DNA of 35,109 nucleotides, taken from assembly GCA_012729375.1 (NCBI GenBank), contig JAAYDE010000059.1, positions 1 through 35,109 of the forward strand, in the 5' to 3' direction. The stretch is from Deltaproteobacteria bacterium (GTDB lineage Bacteria > Desulfobacterota > Desulfuromonadia > Desulfuromonadales > JAAYDE01). The position numbers and the translations under genes were made by a program. Below, piece by piece: positions 34,129-35,109 of this stretch (its first letter is position 1; every line of letters starts with the position of its first letter). The notes below the pieces were generated by a model, which was not told where the DNA came from, made no database searches, and saw only the letters and a program-made list of their open reading frames with translations.

Positions 34129-35109
34129 TTTTTCTCCCTGGAGTGTTCCGGTGGCAAGGAAGCATTCTGGCGGAGTCCGGTATTGTCCCTGGGGCGGTCT
34201 GCGGAGGGTGGCGTTAGGGGCAGATGGATGATGAAGCGGGTCCACGCCCCCTGTTCCGATTCGACGAGCATCTCGCCGTGGTGACGCTGGACGATGATGT
34301 GGAAGGAGACGGCCAGTCCCAGGCCGGTTCCCTTGCCGACATCCTTGGTGGTGAAGAAGGGGTCGAAGATCTTGGGGCGGATTTCCCGCGGAATCCCGGA
34401 CCCGTTGTCTTCCACCTCGACCACCGCCCATTCTTTTTCCCGCCTCGTGCGCAAACGGATGGTGGGGTTCTCGCGGCGGGTTTTGGCGAGTTCCTGGGCG
34501 CTGTTGCGCAAGAGATTGAGAAAAACCTGCTCCAGTTCCGCGGGCTGACAGGAAACCTCATCCTTTAAAGTGAAATCGGTGTCGATGCGGATGTTGCGGA
34601 AATCGTAGTTCTGCTTCAGGTCGTAGTCGGTTTTCGCCAGGGTTATGGTCTTTTCCAGAATCCGGTTGAGGTCGTGGGGAGTGGATGAAGCGGCGGACTT
34701 ATGGCTGAATTCGAGCATGGTGGCGACAATGGCGGCGGAACGTATCACCGCCTCCTGGATGGCTTCCAGGGAGCGGAAGATGTTGCGTTTCTCCAGATAG
34801 CGATTGATTCCGTCCAGAGAGACGCGGCATTCCTCCGCCGCCTGAAGGTTGCCGGGGATCGGTTCGCGGGTGCGGCGCAGGACATTCTGCACCCCCTGGG
34901 AGATGATACCCAGGGGATTGTTGATTTCATGGGCCATGCCGGCGGCCAGTTGGCCAAGGGAGATCACCTTCTCGCTCTGGACCATGAAATCTTCCATCCG
35001 CTTTTTTTCGGTGATGTCCTGGAAGACCTTGATTTTGGAGAGGGTGCCGTCCTCGTTGTGGAGGGGAATATCGACGATTTCGTAATGGCGGTCGGTTCTC
35101 TCCGAATGC
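34125..35109 (-). CDS. Kinase G: histidine kinase, 5' part beyond the window
   Basis: The frame is open to the right edge, so only the last 327 codons are present. The visible part starts in the end of a PAS domain ([14 protein letters not shown], then [15 protein letters not shown]). The A-G type transmitter follows: [30 protein letters not shown] helix (here [18 protein letters not shown]), [20 protein letters not shown], and an HATPase with [16 protein letters not shown] and GKGTGLGLA. It lacks a receiver after the HATPase. Its stop overlaps the kinase F start by four bases, so G and F are probably translated in a coupled way. An internal ATG at 34997 should not be taken as the start. The sensor domains cannot be described. 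Confidence 0.92.
   Translation of the reverse strand, partial: HSERTDRHYEIVDIPLHNEDGTLSKIKVFQDITEKKRMEDFMVQSEKVISLGQLAAGMAHEINNPLGIISQGVQNVLRRTREPIPGNLQAAEECRVSLDGINRYLEKRNIFRSLEAIQEAVIRSAAIVATMLEFSHKSAASSTPHDLNRILEKTITLAKTDYDLKQNYDFRNIRIDTDFTLKDEVSCQPAELEQVFLNLLRNSAQELAKTRRENPTIRLRTRREKEWAVVEVEDNGSGIPREIRPKIFDPFFTTKDVGKGTGLGLAVSFHIIVQRHHGEMLVESEQGAWTRFIIHLPLTPPSADRPRDNTGLRQNASLPPEHSREKK
34864..34940. repeat. H-box DNA repeat, copy in kinase G
   Basis: This segment matches the D/E copy at 73 of 77 positions. The equivalent DNA in kinases A, B and F is recognisably the same but more diverged. Confidence 0.85.

Noticed and set aside
34129..34431. N-terminal extension of kinase F to 34431
   Set aside because: The extra residues are an out-of-frame reading of the kinase G HATPase; the ATG at 34128 has its own Shine-Dalgarno.
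22566..34940. Spaced 77-base repeats as a CRISPR or transposon signature
   Set aside because: The copies are about 3 kb or more apart, lie inside genes and encode the kinase H-box; they are paralogous coding DNA.

Overview
This is a GC-rich bacterial chromosome segment. Its gene style suggests the Desulfuromonadales/Geobacterales group (former deltaproteobacteria): a rubredoxin, a sigma-54 promoter, very large PAS/GAF histidine kinases with cysteine motifs, and c-di-GMP output proteins. That placement is inference from gene style only. I see no rRNA, tRNA, insertion sequence, prophage or CRISPR.

Left part (1-3824): housekeeping genes in short units. On the plus strand are an ArfB-type ribosome-rescue hydrolase, a 52-residue rubredoxin closed by a clear terminator, and a 312-residue protein I do not recognise. 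On the minus strand lies an overlapping three-gene operon (HIT protein, short asparaginase-like protein, YfcE-like phosphoesterase) behind a good sigma-70 promoter.

Middle (3503-6797): two c-di-GMP response regulators face each other. A plus-strand REC-GGDEF-EAL protein sits behind a near-consensus sigma-54 promoter. A minus-strand REC-GGDEF cyclase with an intact inhibitory site is the last gene of the block to its right.

Right part (5844-35109, continuing off the right edge): twelve consecutive minus-strand genes, of which ten are histidine kinases. In transcription order they are: kinase G (partial), F (multi-pass membrane domain plus dCache), E (solute-binding-protein sensor), D (five PAS), C (two membrane segments, PAS, GAF, PocR-like, PAS), hybrid kinase 2 (REC-REC-HPt), B (PAS-GAF-PAS-PAS-PAS), a solute-binding-protein kinase, a free-standing REC protein, A (REC-PAS-kinase), hybrid kinase 1 (REC-REC-HPt) and the REC-GGDEF cyclase. 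Seven of the ten (A-G) share one closely related transmitter module with an [10 protein letters not shown]-box. The DNA of this H-box is nearly identical between several copies, including one exact 77-base repeat. Sensor parts are swapped freely upstream of it. No DNA-binding response regulator is visible.

Reading: an expanded, locally duplicated sensory array in which many different inputs are presented to one transmitter type. It probably feeds a few receivers (free REC, hybrid RECs and HPts) and ends in c-di-GMP turnover. The gene content and homology are seen directly; the wiring is inference.
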